64,000 nucleotides of DNA, taken from NCBI RefSeq assembly GCF_021440345.1, contig NZ_JAKCNS010000011.1, positions 186,001-250,000 on the forward strand, given 5' to 3'. Each line of letters starts with the position of its first letter. Position 1 is the first letter of the stretch. The notes beneath the pieces were generated by a model. That model was not told the origin of the DNA. It saw nothing but the letters and a program-made list of their open reading frames with translations, and searched no databases. Made by a program: the position numbers and the translations under genes. The DNA comes from Kluyvera intermedia. Its GTDB lineage: Bacteria; Pseudomonadota; Gammaproteobacteria; Enterobacterales; Enterobacteriaceae. This document shows positions 39,251 to 50,613 of this stretch, piece by piece.

Positions 39251-40780
39251 TTGAAAAAACTAAAGATTAATTACCTGCTCATCGGCGTTGTGACGCTGTT
39301 GCTGGCAGCGGCCCTGTGGCCATCCATTCCCTGGTTTGGCAAACCAGAAAACCGAATCGCCGCGATCAAAGAGCGGGGGGAGCTGCGCGTCAGTACCGTG
39401 CTCTCGCCGCTGACCTATAGCACCTTTAATGATAAAGATATCGGCCTCGACTACGAGCTGGCTCAGCAGTTTGCTGACTACCTTGGCGTGACGCTGAAAA
39501 TTACCGTACGCCAGAACATCAGCCAGCTTTTCGATGACCTCGACCACGGCAACGCCGATATGCTGGCCGCAGGGCTGGTCTATAACAGCGAGCGGAGCAA
39601 GAACTATCAGCCCGGCCCCACCTATTACTCCGTTTCGCAGCAGATGGTCTACCGTGTCGGAAACACGCGCCCGCGTAACCTGAGCAACGTCACCGCCGAT
39701 AAGCTCACCGTAGCGCCGGGTCAGGTGGTGATTAGCGATCTGCAAAGCTTAAAAGAAACGAAGTACCCTGACCTCTCATGGACCGTTGATGAAAAACGCG
39801 GTTCGGTAGGCCTGATGCAGGCGGTGATCGACGGCAAACTGGACTACACCATTGCCGACTCGGTCGCCATCGGTCTGTTCCAGCGCGTACACCCGGAACT
39901 CGCGGTGGCGCTGGATATCACCGACGAGCAGCCGGTGACCTGGTTTAGCTTGCAAGACGACGACAATACGCTTTCTGCGGCGATGCTCGACTTCTTCAAT
40001 AATATGAATGAGGACGGTACCCTTGCCCGCCTGGAGGAGAAGTATCTCGGGCATGGCGACGATTTTGACTATGTCGATACCCGTACGTTCCTGCGCGCAG
40101 TGGATAACGTGCTGCCCGATCTGCGGCCGTTATTTGAAAAGTACGCCAGCGAAATAGACTGGAAGCTGCTGGCCGCCATCTCTTATCAGGAGTCTCATTG
40201 GGACCCGCTAGCCACCTCACCCACCGGGGTACGCGGGTTGATGATGCTGACCCGAAATACCGCCCAGAGCCTGGGATTAAGCGACCGTACCGATGCCGAG
40301 CAGAGCATTAGCGGCGGCATGCGCTATATCCAGGATATGATGACCAAAGTGCCGGAGAGCGTCCCGCAGGAAGAGCGGATCTGGTTTGCGCTGGCGGCTT
40401 ATAACATGGGCTATGCCCATATGCTTGACGCCCGGGCGCTTACCGCAAAGCAAAAAGGTAATCCGGACAGCTGGGCTGACGTTAAACAGCGCCTGCCGCT
40501 GCTGAGCCAGAAGCCATGGTACAGCAAGCTAACCTACGGCTATGCACGCGGGCATGAGGCCTACACCTACGTCGAAAATATTCGTAAGTACCAGATAAGC
40601 CTGGTCGGTTATTTGCAGGAAAAAGAGAAGAAGGCAACGGATGAGATGGCGATAGCGCAGGCTTATCCGGCGGTATCATCAGACGAACTCAATCAGAACC
40701 ACTACAGCCTGTTCTCATTTATGCCGTCACCAAATCAAAACGACGCGGTGTCGTTTTTAATGTCACGGCATAAAAAATAA
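39251..40780 (+). CDS. mltF: membrane-bound lytic murein transglycosylase MltF
   Basis: 509 aa from a TTG start, as in E. coli ([20 protein letters not shown]). An N-terminal membrane/signal segment is followed by a solute-binding-like regulatory domain (about 40-265) and an SLT lysozyme-like domain (about 290-450). The catalytic Glu is in [17 protein letters not shown]. It cleaves peptidoglycan to anhydromuropeptides at the outer-membrane inner face. The C-terminus is slightly shorter than in E. coli. It ends one base before the convergent tadA. Confidence 0.95.
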   Translation: MKKLKINYLLIGVVTLLLAAALWPSIPWFGKPENRIAAIKERGELRVSTVLSPLTYSTFNDKDIGLDYELAQQFADYLGVTLKITVRQNISQLFDDLDHGNADMLAAGLVYNSERSKNYQPGPTYYSVSQQMVYRVGNTRPRNLSNVTADKLTVAPGQVVISDLQSLKETKYPDLSWTVDEKRGSVGLMQAVIDGKLDYTIADSVAIGLFQRVHPELAVALDITDEQPVTWFSLQDDDNTLSAAMLDFFNNMNEDGTLARLEEKYLGHGDDFDYVDTRTFLRAVDNVLPDLRPLFEKYASEIDWKLLAAISYQESHWDPLATSPTGVRGLMMLTRNTAQSLGLSDRTDAEQSISGGMRYIQDMMTKVPESVPQEERIWFALAAYNMGYAHMLDARALTAKQKGNPDSWADVKQRLPLLSQKPWYSKLTYGYARGHEAYTYVENIRKYQISLVGYLQEKEKKATDEMAIAQAYPAVSSDELNQNHYSLFSFMPSPNQNDAVSFLMSRHKK

Positions 40781-40781
40781 G

Positions 40782-41363
<582 letters not shown>

Positions 41364-41999
41364 TTATTCCAGCTGCTCGAGCTCACCGCGCGGCGTCACC
41401 CGCCAGCGATGCTCACAGAAAAAGAGTAGCGGGTTATCCTGCTTGCTGTCGCTATAGCCGCTGTATAAACGTAGCGGTGCACCAAGACGTTGCTCCAGTT
41501 GTACCACTTTCTCATGTCCCAGGCAGCGGACTGATAACACGCGGCCACCGAACCCACGCTGCATCTGGCTGCCAATCAGGTTCACCCGGGCCATCCACGG
41601 TACATCGACGTAGGCGCGTTCGACCAGCGTCTGCGGCGAGCCGGTAATCAGCCAGACGTCGGCGTCCTCACGGCTCAGGTAGCTGTCTAAGCGCTGCTGC
41701 ACCACGGGAAATGGCGTCACCGTCGCCCGGAACCAGATGATAAAGCTGGCCTCCAGCGCGTTTAACGTCGCTTCCCGGCGGGCAAACGTACAGCCCCAAA
41801 GCAGCACGCTCATCGGCCAGCGCGCCGCGCGCCCTCTTATCAGCATTGCAGCACCGATAATAGGCAGCAGTGGCACAACCAGCAGCGCATTGAGCGGCAG
41901 ACGGCGCAGCAGATAGCGAATGAATGCGCCAAACAGATCCTGCTGGTGCAGCGTGCCATCAAGGTCAAAGAACACCACGCGGCGGGAATGGCTGGTCAA
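41364..41999 (-). CDS. pgpC: phosphatidylglycerophosphatase C (PgpC/YfhB)
   Basis: 211 aa, the E. coli length. It is a HAD-superfamily phosphatase (FFDLDGTLHQQD; WLITGSP; SGYSDSKQDNPLL) with an N-terminal-half membrane segment (LNALLVVPLLPIIGAAML). It dephosphorylates phosphatidylglycerol phosphate in the inner membrane. It is 66 bp upstream of tadA on the same strand and probably cotranscribed. Confidence 0.93.
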   Translation of the reverse strand: MTSHSRRVVFFDLDGTLHQQDLFGAFIRYLLRRLPLNALLVVPLLPIIGAAMLIRGRAARWPMSVLLWGCTFARREATLNALEASFIIWFRATVTPFPVVQQRLDSYLSREDADVWLITGSPQTLVERAYVDVPWMARVNLIGSQMQRGFGGRVLSVRCLGHEKVVQLEQRLGAPLRLYSGYSDSKQDNPLLFFCEHRWRVTPRGELEQLE

Positions 42000-42224
42000 A
42001 TGAGACTCCTGTTATTCGGTATCAGTCCAGGCAATAGATTAACAGATCCCCCACCCGCTTTCGCCAAACGGGCCTTCAACAAGGATTCGAGTGAAAAGAG
42101 TTGAGTTTTGCCGGCACACGGAATATTTAATTCGCTGTATCTGGTTATAATAGAATACATAATTCTTTCAAACGAGCAGAGTGGTGCTTCGGTACACAGT
42201 GGTCATTGTGCCCGTGAGGTTCTC

Positions 42225-43073
42225 ATGAATTGTTTAATCAGTATTCGCCAGCGCTATCTTCAGCTGGCGCAAAGCGATAGAAAGCTGGCGGATTTTATTT
42301 TGGCGCAGCCGGATCAGGCGCGTCATTTAAGCTCACAGCAGCTGGCAAGCCAGGCCGGCGTCAGCCAGTCCAGCGTGGTCAAGTTTGCCCAAAAGCTCGG
42401 ATTTAAAGGCTTCCCCGCGCTAAAGCTCGCGCTCAGTGAGGCGATGGCCAGCAGCGTCAACCCGCATTCGGTGCCGGTGCATAACCAGATTTGCGGCGAC
42501 GATCCGCTGCGTCTGGTTGGCGAGAAGCTGATTAAGGATAATGTCGCGGCGATGCATGCATCACTCGACGTGAATAGCGAAGATAAACTGGTGGAAACGG
42601 TAACGCTGCTGCGCAGTGCGCGACGCATTATTCTCACCGGGATTGGCGCATCGGGGCTGGTGGCGCGTAACTTTAGCTGGAAGCTGATGAAAATCGGTGT
42701 CAACGCCGTTTCCGAGCTGGATATGCATGCCCTGTTGGCCACCGTCCAGGCAATGACTAAGGACGATTTACTGCTGGCTATCTCCTATTCCGGCGCCCGC
42801 CGGGAAATTAACTTGGCCGCTGACGAGACGCTGCGAGTCGGAGGGAAAGTGCTGGCGATTACCGGTTTTTCGCCGAATGCCCTCCAGCAGCGGGCAACTC
42901 ACTGCCTGTATACCATCGCCGAAGAACAGGCCACGCGCAGTGCGGCAATCTCCTCCACCAGCGCCCAGATGATGTTAACCGACCTGTTGTTTATGGGTCT
43001 GGTGCAACAAGATCTGGAAAACGCACCGGAACGTATTCGCCACAGTGAAGCACTGGTGAAAAAACTGGTTTGA
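42225..43073 (+). CDS. yfhH: RpiR-family regulator YfhH
   Basis: 282 aa, the E. coli YfhH length. The N-terminal RpiR helix-turn-helix (LASQAGVSQSSVVKFAQKLG) is followed by a SIS domain (RRIILTGIGASGLVARNF; LLAISYSGARREI). Its target is unknown. The ATG at 42225 has GAGG upstream; an upstream in-frame extension lacks support. It is unrelated to, and only distantly similar to, the RpiR-type protein at 4770. Confidence 0.92.
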   Translation: MNCLISIRQRYLQLAQSDRKLADFILAQPDQARHLSSQQLASQAGVSQSSVVKFAQKLGFKGFPALKLALSEAMASSVNPHSVPVHNQICGDDPLRLVGEKLIKDNVAAMHASLDVNSEDKLVETVTLLRSARRIILTGIGASGLVARNFSWKLMKIGVNAVSELDMHALLATVQAMTKDDLLLAISYSGARREINLAADETLRVGGKVLAITGFSPNALQQRATHCLYTIAEEQATRSAAISSTSAQMMLTDLLFMGLVQQDLENAPERIRHSEALVKKLV

Positions 43074-43124
43074 TCGGCCGTGCTATTACCACAGAAAAGG
43101 TATGGCCTGAGTGGAAAATGAGCG

Positions 43125-43130
43125 TATAAT
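43125..43130 (+). promoter_or_regulatory. perfect -10 box upstream of yfhL
   Basis: TATAAT 37 bp upstream of the yfhL ATG. No good -35 is visible at 17 bp, so activator or weak use is likely. Confidence 0.4.
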
Positions 43131-43166
43131 GCGCGCCCTGTTTATTATGTTTCTGAGAATGTCCTG

Positions 43167-43427
43167 ATGGCGCTGTTAATCACCAAAAAATGTATCAACT
43201 GCGATATGTGCGAACCGGAATGTCCGAATGAGGCCATTTCGATGGGTGAGAGTATCTATGAGATCAACAGCGATCGCTGCACCGAATGCATCGGCCATTA
43301 CGACACGCCAACCTGCCAGAAAGTGTGCCCGATCCCGAATACCATTTTAAAGGATCCGGCACATCTGGAAAGCGAAGAACGTCTGTGGGACAAGTTTGTC
43401 CAGATGCACCACGCGGACAAAATTTAG
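43167..43427 (+). CDS. yfhL: ferredoxin YfhL, 2[4Fe-4S] type
   Basis: 86 aa. Two clusters of Cys: [15 protein letters not shown] and [18 protein letters not shown], an Alvin-type ferredoxin with the extra loop between Cys of the second motif. It is linked to the tRNA hydroxylation enzyme TrhP in E. coli. Its TAG overlaps convergent acpS by 4 bp, so the E. coli shoB/ohsC toxin locus normally found between them is absent. Confidence 0.95.
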   Translation: MALLITKKCINCDMCEPECPNEAISMGESIYEINSDRCTECIGHYDTPTCQKVCPIPNTILKDPAHLESEERLWDKFVQMHHADKI

Positions 43428-43804
43428 CTTTCAACAATCACCGTGGCACAAGCATAGTGGCGTTCATCGGCGAGCGTCACGTGCATATTCGCAACCCCCA
43501 TCCGCTCCGCCAATAGTTTTGCTTCACCCCATAACCGCAGCTTCGGTTTGCCCAGCTCATCGTTGTAAACTTCAAACTGATTGAACGCCAGCCCATTACG
43601 AATACCGGTGCCCATCGCTTTTGACGCCGCCTCTTTGACCGCAAAGCGTTTCGCCAGAAAACGCACCGGCTGCTGATGCGTCTCCCAGATAGCCCATTCA
43701 TTATCGCTCAATACACGGCGAGCGAGGCGATCGCCGCTACGGGCGATCACTCCTTCAATACGGGCGATTTCGACGATGTCGGTACCTAACCCTAAAATGG
43801 CCAT
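43424..43804 (-). CDS. acpS: holo-[acyl-carrier-protein] synthase AcpS
   Basis: 126 aa, the E. coli length. It transfers 4'-phosphopantetheine from CoA to ACP. The motifs [13 protein letters not shown] and [16 protein letters not shown] bind Mg and CoA. Start and the pdxJ stop overlap as TAATG, so translation is coupled. It is the last gene of the rnc-era-recO-pdxJ-acpS operon. Confidence 0.97.
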   Translation of the reverse strand: MAILGLGTDIVEIARIEGVIARSGDRLARRVLSDNEWAIWETHQQPVRFLAKRFAVKEAASKAMGTGIRNGLAFNQFEVYNDELGKPKLRLWGEAKLLAERMGVANMHVTLADERHYACATVIVES

Positions 43805-44535
43805 TAGCCGCGTGCTTCCAGCATCAGACGTTTCATCTCGGCTACCGCCTCTTTCAGGCCGGTCATCACCGCGCGACCAATAATCGCGTGACCAATGTTC
43901 AGCTCGTGCATTTCCGGCAGCGCGGCAACGGCTTTCACGTTGTGATAGGTCAGACCGTGTCCGGCGTTGACCTTCAGACCGAGGCTTGCCGCGTAGGTAG
44001 CCGCTTTGGCGATGCGTTCCAGCTCTTTAGCCTGTTCAGCGTCGGTCGTCGCGTCGGCATAGCAGCCGGTATGGATTTCGATATACGGCGCGCCGACATC
44101 AGCGGCGGCTTTAATCTGTGCGTTGTCAGCATCGATAAACAGTGAAACCAGGATACCGGCATCCGCCAGGCGTTTGCAGGCGTCGCGCATTTTATCGAAC
44201 TGACCGGCAACGTCCAGACCGCCTTCGGTGGTCACTTCCTGGCGTTTTTCTGGCACCAGGCAGCAGAAATGCGGCTTGGTTTCGCAGGCGATCGCCAGCA
44301 TCTCTTCCGTCACCGCCATTTCCAGGTTCATGCGGGTATCCAGCGTCTGACGCAGAATGCGCACGTCGCGATCGGTAATATGGCGACGGTCTTCGCGTAA
44401 ATGCACGGTGATGCCGTCGGCACCGGCCTGCTCGGCAATGAATGCCGCCTGTACCGGGTCCGGATAGGCGGTGCCGCGCGCGTTACGCAGGGTGGCAATG
44501 TGGTCAATATTGACGCCTAACAGTAATTCAGCCAT
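43804..44535 (-). CDS. pdxJ: pyridoxine 5'-phosphate synthase PdxJ
   Basis: 243 aa TIM-barrel enzyme joining 1-deoxyxylulose-5-phosphate with 3-amino-2-oxopropyl phosphate to make pyridoxine phosphate. Start [17 protein letters not shown] and the segments [11 protein letters not shown] and EIHTGCYAD are typical. It lies 96 bp after recO, the gap holding a degraded repeat arm. Confidence 0.97.
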   Translation of the reverse strand: MAELLLGVNIDHIATLRNARGTAYPDPVQAAFIAEQAGADGITVHLREDRRHITDRDVRILRQTLDTRMNLEMAVTEEMLAIACETKPHFCCLVPEKRQEVTTEGGLDVAGQFDKMRDACKRLADAGILVSLFIDADNAQIKAAADVGAPYIEIHTGCYADATTDAEQAKELERIAKAATYAASLGLKVNAGHGLTYHNVKAVAALPEMHELNIGHAIIGRAVMTGLKEAVAEMKRLMLEARG

Positions 44536-44570
44536 GACAATCCTCGTGTTTTTATTTTTAACGTTCTTTT

Positions 44571-44620
44571 TCCCTCACCCCGCCCTCTGCCCAAAATGGC
44601 GAGAGAGAAAGCGGGATGAG
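44571..44620. repeat. decayed arm of the 6395-6558 repeat family
   Basis: CCCTCACCCCGCCCTCTGCC followed by AAAATGGCGAGAGAGAAAGC resembles the left arm at 6395-6435 with several changes; the right arm is missing. It lies between recO and pdxJ. Confidence 0.6.
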
Positions 44621-44631
44621 CACAATATCGG

Positions 44632-45339
44632 CTACCGCTTCGGGACAAACTGGCGGAACAATTCGCGGCTCTTTAACGGTTTCCCACCAAGATACGGCTT
44701 TAGCGCCATACGGGTAAAGCGTTTCGCGGCACGCAGTACATCGACATCAGGAAATTCCCGGTTCGCCAGCGCCTTTAGATGCCGTCCGGTAAAGGTGTTG
44801 TTATCAATCACAATACTGGCGATAAAGCCCTTTTCTTCACGATAGCGGTAGGTCATGGTGTCATCGACCTCATCGCCGCTCCCGGCACAGTGCAGGAAAT
44901 CAACTCCGTAACCCAGATGGCCCAGCAGCGCCAACTCAAAACGACGCAACGCCGGTTCAGGTGAGCCGGTCGCGCCTGCCAGCGCCTGGATGCAGTGCAA
45001 ATAGTCGAAGAAGAGTTCAGAGAACCGGGTTTCATGCTCAAGCACGCGGGACACCAGTTCGTTGACGTACAGACCGCTATAGAGCGTGATGCCGCTTAAC
45101 GGTAGCGCCAGGGAGACAGCTTCTGCGCTACGCAGCGTTTTGACTTCGCCGCGTCCGCCAAAGCGAACTAACAGGGGGGTAAAGGGCTGAAGAGCACCTT
45201 TCAGGTTGGAACGTTTGGAACGTGCGCCTTTAGCAACAAGGCGCACGCGACCCGATTCTTCCGTGAAGACGTCCAGCATCAGGCTGGTTTCGCTCCAGGG
45301 ACGACTATGCAGGACAAAAGCGCGCTGCCAGCCCTCCAT
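44632..45339 (-). CDS. recO: DNA repair protein RecO
   Basis: About 235 aa from the second of two adjacent ATGs ([20 protein letters not shown]). An N-terminal OB fold is followed by helical and zinc-binding-like domains. It promotes RecA loading with RecR and anneals SSB-coated DNA. It ends at LFRQFVPKR, about seven residues shorter than E. coli RecO, which has a hydrophilic tail there. It is separated from era by an ERIC element, unlike the tight spacing in E. coli. Confidence 0.95.
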   Translation of the reverse strand: MEGWQRAFVLHSRPWSETSLMLDVFTEESGRVRLVAKGARSKRSNLKGALQPFTPLLVRFGGRGEVKTLRSAEAVSLALPLSGITLYSGLYVNELVSRVLEHETRFSELFFDYLHCIQALAGATGSPEPALRRFELALLGHLGYGVDFLHCAGSGDEVDDTMTYRYREEKGFIASIVIDNNTFTGRHLKALANREFPDVDVLRAAKRFTRMALKPYLGGKPLKSRELFRQFVPKR

Positions 45340-45342
45340 CAT

Positions 45343-45470
45343 ACTCGTCGTCTTTCAGGCTGCTGGTGCGTTGGCTGCACCTGTTCACCCCGGTCACTTA
45401 CTGAAGTAAGCTCCGGGGGATTCTCAGTCTTGCCGCCTTCCTGCAACCAGAAAGCCATAGAGTAGTTTAC
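45343..45470. repeat. ERIC element between era and recO
   Basis: About 128 bp filling the whole gap. The core CACCCCGGTCACTTACTGA and AGTAAGCTCCGGGGGATTCT match the ERIC primer-region consensus (GTCACTTACTT / AAGCTCCTGGGGATTCAC) as a large imperfect palindrome. Inserted inside an operon, it would fold in the transcript and may change recO expression. Confidence 0.85.
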
Positions 45471-47143
<1,673 letters not shown>

Positions 47144-47228
47144 TCAGAGACATCCAAACTTCGGGGGGATATTCTATACGCAACGACAATGGATGTCGTT
47201 ACTTTGAATGGATTAAAACATTAAATAA

Positions 47229-47260
47229 TTCACGCGGCAGTTATTTGGCTGCCGCGTGAA
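47229..47260 (-). terminator. hairpin after lepB
   Basis: TTCACGCGGCAG and CTGCCGCGTGAA form a perfect 12-bp stem with an 8-nt loop, 14 bp beyond the lepB stop. On the minus strand ATTATTT follows, a weak T tract; partial termination between lepB and rnc is likely. Confidence 0.65.
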
Positions 47261-47273
47261 GTCGGAGAGTTAA

Positions 47274-48248
47274 TTAATGGATCCCACCGATGCGGCTTAA
47301 ACGCACGCCGGTTGGCCATTGACCCTCTTGTTTTTCAAAGCTCATCCAGATGGCGGTTGCTTTACCCACCAGGTTCGCTTCCGGCACAAAGCCCCAGTAA
47401 CGGCTATCCGCGCTGTTGTCGCGGTTGTCGCCCATCATGAAGTAATGCCCCGGTGGAACGATCCAGGTAGCCAGCGGCAGACCGGACTGGTGGTAATACA
47501 TCCCGGCCTGGTCCTGGGCAATTGGCACGGTCAGGATCCGGTGATTAACCTCACCCAGAGTTTCCTGACGCTGCGCCAGACGCACGCCGTTCTCTTTGCT
47601 CTCGCCCTGCGGGACTTCAAAGAAGCCGCTGGTCGCCTCGCCGCCGTTGCTGCGGGAGAACGTCTGCACGAAATCGCTCGGCTCAACGTTGGAATAGGTC
47701 ACTGGCAGCGCATTACCACACGCCTGGCCAGAACTGCATCCTGGTTGAATCGTGACCTGCTTCGCGACTGGATCGTAGGTCACTTTGTCACCCGGCAAGC
47801 CCACTGTACGCTTGATGTAATCAAGACGCGGATCTTCCGGATACTTGAATACCACGATGTCGCCGCGCTTTGGATGGCCGGTTTCAATAATCGTTTTCTG
47901 ATAGATAGGATCTTTAATCCCGTAGGCGAATTTCTCCACCAGGATAAAGTCACCGATCAGCAGGGTTGGCATCATCGAACCAGACGGAATCTGGAACGGC
48001 TCATAGATAAATGAGCGCACAATCAACACAATCGCCAGCACCGGGAAAACCGATGCCCCCGTTTCAAGCCAGCCCGGCTTCGGGCCCACTTTTTTCAGCG
48101 TCTTTTTATCCAGCGAATCATCAGTTGCCGCCTGCGCAGCAGCCTGACGTTCCCGTCGTTTAGGTGCAAAGATAAATTTATCAATGCACCACAACACGCC
48201 CGTGACCAGTGTGGCAATCACCAGAATCAGGGCAAACATGTTCGCCAT
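47274..48248 (-). CDS. lepB: signal peptidase I (LepB)
   Basis: 324 aa, the E. coli length. Two N-terminal membrane helices precede the periplasmic catalytic domain with the Ser in PSGSMMPTLLIGDF and the Lys in DYIKRTVGLPGDK. It removes Sec/Tat signal peptides. It lies 15 bp after lepA in the conserved lepAB operon. Confidence 0.98.
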   Translation of the reverse strand: MANMFALILVIATLVTGVLWCIDKFIFAPKRRERQAAAQAATDDSLDKKTLKKVGPKPGWLETGASVFPVLAIVLIVRSFIYEPFQIPSGSMMPTLLIGDFILVEKFAYGIKDPIYQKTIIETGHPKRGDIVVFKYPEDPRLDYIKRTVGLPGDKVTYDPVAKQVTIQPGCSSGQACGNALPVTYSNVEPSDFVQTFSRSNGGEATSGFFEVPQGESKENGVRLAQRQETLGEVNHRILTVPIAQDQAGMYYHQSGLPLATWIVPPGHYFMMGDNRDNSADSRYWGFVPEANLVGKATAIWMSFEKQEGQWPTGVRLSRIGGIH

Positions 48249-48263
48249 GCCAACTCCTTAAGA

Positions 48264-50063
48264 TTATTTGCTGTCTTTACCGACATGCAGAATGGCGAGG
48301 AAAGCTTCCTGCGGCAGTTCGACGTTACCGATCTGCTTCATACGCTTCTTACCATCTTTCTGTTTTTGCAGCAGCTTTTTCTTACGGCTGATATCACCAC
48401 CGTAGCATTTCGCCAGAACGTTTTTACGCAGCTGCTTAACCGTTGAACGCGCAATGATGTGCGTACCAATGGCCGCCTGAATTGCGATATCGAACTGCTG
48501 GCGAGGGATGAGTTCTTTCATCTTCTCAACCAGATCACGACCACGGCTCTGAGAGTTATCACGGTGAGTGATCAGCGCCAGCGCATCAACGCGGTCGTTG
48601 TTGATGAGGACATCAACACGCACCATGTCAGACGCCTGAAAACGTTTGAAGTTGTAGTCCAGAGACGCATAGCCGCGAGAAGTAGATTTCAGACGGTCGA
48701 AGAAGTCGAGCACCACTTCCGCCATCGGAATTTCATAGGTCAGCGCAACCTGATTACCGTGGTAAACCATGTTGGTCTGTACGCCACGTTTCTCGATGCA
48801 CAGGGTGATGACGTTGCCCAGGTACGCCTGCGGCAGCAGCATATGACACTCGGCAATCGGCTCACGCAGTTCGTAGATATTATTCAGCGGCGGCAGCTTA
48901 GACGGGCTATCTACATAGATAGTCTCTTTGCTGGTGGTTTCCACTTCATACACTACGGTAGGCGCGGTGGTTATCAGATCCAGATCGTATTCACGTTCCA
49001 GACGTTCCTGAATGATCTCCATGTGCAGCAGACCCAGGAAGCCGCAGCGGAAGCCGAAGCCCAGCGCGGTGGAGCTTTCTGGCTCATAGAACAGAGAAGC
49101 ATCGTTCAGGCTCAGCTTGCCTAACGCATCACGGAAGTTTTCGTAATCGTCGGAGCTTACCGGGAACAGACCGGCATAAACCTGCGGTTTCACCTTTTTA
49201 AAGCCAGGTAGCGCTTTATCAGCCGGGTTACGCGCCTGCGTCAGCGTATCGCCGACCGGTGCGCCCAGGATGTCTTTAATCGCACAAACCAGCCAACCTA
49301 CCTCGCCGCAGTTCAACTGGGTACGGTCAACCTGTTTTGGCGTAAAGATGCCCAGACGGTCTGCGTTGTAGACCTGGCCGGTGCTCATCACTTTGATTTT
49401 GTCGCCTTTACGCATGGTGCCGTTTTTAATACGCACCAGCGAGACCACGCCCAGGTAGTTATCGAACCAGGAGTCGATGATCAGCGCCTGCAGTGGACCT
49501 TCTGGATCGCCTTCCGGCGGCGGAATATCGCGCACCAGACGTTCCAGGACGTCGGTCACACCAATGCCGGTTTTCGCCGAGCAGCGTACTGCATCGGTGG
49601 CATCGATACCGACAATGTCTTCAATCTCTTCCGCTACGCGCTCAGGATCGGCGGCCGGCAGGTCGATTTTGTTTAGAACCGGCACCACTTCCAGATCCAT
49701 TTCCAGTGCGGTATAGCAGTTCGCCAGCGTCTGCGCTTCTACGCCCTGCCCAGCGTCAACCACCAGCAGTGCGCCTTCGCAGGCAGCCAGAGAACGTGAA
49801 ACTTCATAAGAGAAGTCAACGTGGCCTGGGGTGTCGATAAAGTTAAGCTGATAGGTTTCCCCATCGGACGCTTTGAAATCCAGCGTCACGCTCTGCGCTT
49901 TAATAGTAATGCCACGTTCGCGTTCCAGATCCATTGAATCCAGAACCTGCGCTTCCATTTCACGATCGGAAAGGCCACCGCAAATCTGAATAATACGGTC
50001 AGACAGCGTTGATTTACCGTGGTCGATATGTGCAATGATAGAAAAGTTACGTATATTCTTCAT
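48264..50063 (-). CDS. lepA: elongation factor 4 (LepA)
   Basis: 599 aa translational GTPase, the E. coli length. G motifs are [21 protein letters not shown] and NKIDLP; the LepA-specific C-terminal domain ends with the usual basic tail. It acts on stalled or assembling ribosomes. Phage DNA begins directly upstream, so the native promoter region and rseC are displaced; expression may depend on prophage or junction sequence. Confidence 0.98.
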   Translation of the reverse strand: MKNIRNFSIIAHIDHGKSTLSDRIIQICGGLSDREMEAQVLDSMDLERERGITIKAQSVTLDFKASDGETYQLNFIDTPGHVDFSYEVSRSLAACEGALLVVDAGQGVEAQTLANCYTALEMDLEVVPVLNKIDLPAADPERVAEEIEDIVGIDATDAVRCSAKTGIGVTDVLERLVRDIPPPEGDPEGPLQALIIDSWFDNYLGVVSLVRIKNGTMRKGDKIKVMSTGQVYNADRLGIFTPKQVDRTQLNCGEVGWLVCAIKDILGAPVGDTLTQARNPADKALPGFKKVKPQVYAGLFPVSSDDYENFRDALGKLSLNDASLFYEPESSTALGFGFRCGFLGLLHMEIIQERLEREYDLDLITTAPTVVYEVETTSKETIYVDSPSKLPPLNNIYELREPIAECHMLLPQAYLGNVITLCIEKRGVQTNMVYHGNQVALTYEIPMAEVVLDFFDRLKSTSRGYASLDYNFKRFQASDMVRVDVLINNDRVDALALITHRDNSQSRGRDLVEKMKELIPRQQFDIAIQAAIGTHIIARSTVKQLRKNVLAKCYGGDISRKKKLLQKQKDGKKRMKQIGNVELPQEAFLAILHVGKDSK

Positions 50064-50266
50064 AAATAAGGATTTTTTAACCCTGTTGCGTCTCGTTTTT
50101 TATTTAATGGACACAGTGGTGGACACATTGGAAAACCTACCCGTCCGTGCATTGGCGTGCATCTTACACTGTAGCGCGTCAATCGTCAGCATGCGATCCG
50201 ATGATTAACAGATGCCGTTACACCTCTTACCTTCGTTTACATTAACAGAGGCTTCAGGCGACATAC
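50064..50266. other. host-phage junction region with tandem 12-mers
   Basis: 203 bp between lepA and the DinI-like remnant. Two adjacent 12-mers, TGGACACAGTGG (50108-50119) and TGGACACATTGG (50120-50131), differ at one base; such direct repeats are typical of integrase or excisionase arm sites. The attL core is presumably between the lepA ATG and about 50150. No gene is seen here. Confidence 0.5.
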
Positions 50267-50449
50267 TTGCCGCCTGAATTGCTGCTGACGGTGTTTCATC
50301 ACATCTTCCCTGATGCTGATGTGAGAGTTAAACCGATGATGACATTACCGACTATCAATACTAACGCCAGCAAGCATGAGAAAGGGCAAATCAGTCGAGC
50401 TGTTCAGGAGATGTTTGAAGAGGCCGAGTTCTGGCTGGTAGCTGAATAA
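50267..50449 (+). pseudogene. DinI/MsgA-like gene remnant, 5' end degraded
   Basis: Sixty codons ending in FPDADVRVKPMMTLP and VQEMFEEAEFWLVAE, which match the C-terminal two-thirds of DinI-family proteins of the MsgA type carried by Gifsy-like prophages near lepA. A normal family member is about 80 aa with a conserved N-terminal strand. Here only a TTG at 50267 is available, and a TAA at 50243-50245 blocks extension. A possible upstream piece (FVYINRGF) is in another frame, suggesting a frameshift. DinI proteins modulate RecA filaments in the SOS response; this product may be inactive. Confidence 0.65.
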
Positions 50450-50550
50450 TGGGCAACACAATCATTTCAGAACTTAGTAACCACGATCCGAGTCTGGAAA
50501 GCCAGCTCACACCATCCCCACCGCCCCCAAAGGAAAAATATGCCCGCTAA
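50449..50550 (+). CDS. 33-aa small protein overlapping the DinI-like stop
   Basis: The ATG overlaps the preceding TAA as TAATG, a coupling arrangement. The product starts MGNTIISELSNHDPSLESQL and ends in a Pro-rich tail PSPPPPKEKYAR. No function is recognised. Its stop codon lies in the hairpin that ends the unit. It may be a real phage microprotein or a chance reading frame. Confidence 0.4.
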   Translation: MGNTIISELSNHDPSLESQLTPSPPPPKEKYAR

Positions 50551-50556
50551 TGCGGG
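50539..50556 (+). terminator. hairpin ending the DinI-like unit
   Basis: GCCCGC-TAAT-GCGGGC followed by GTTGTGTTT; a short GC stem after the small ORF and before the convergent tail spike gene. Confidence 0.6.
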
Positions 50557-50613
50557 CGTTGTGTTTACTTCATAAATATAACTACCTGCGCAGCTCAGGA
50601 AATATCTAAGCCG

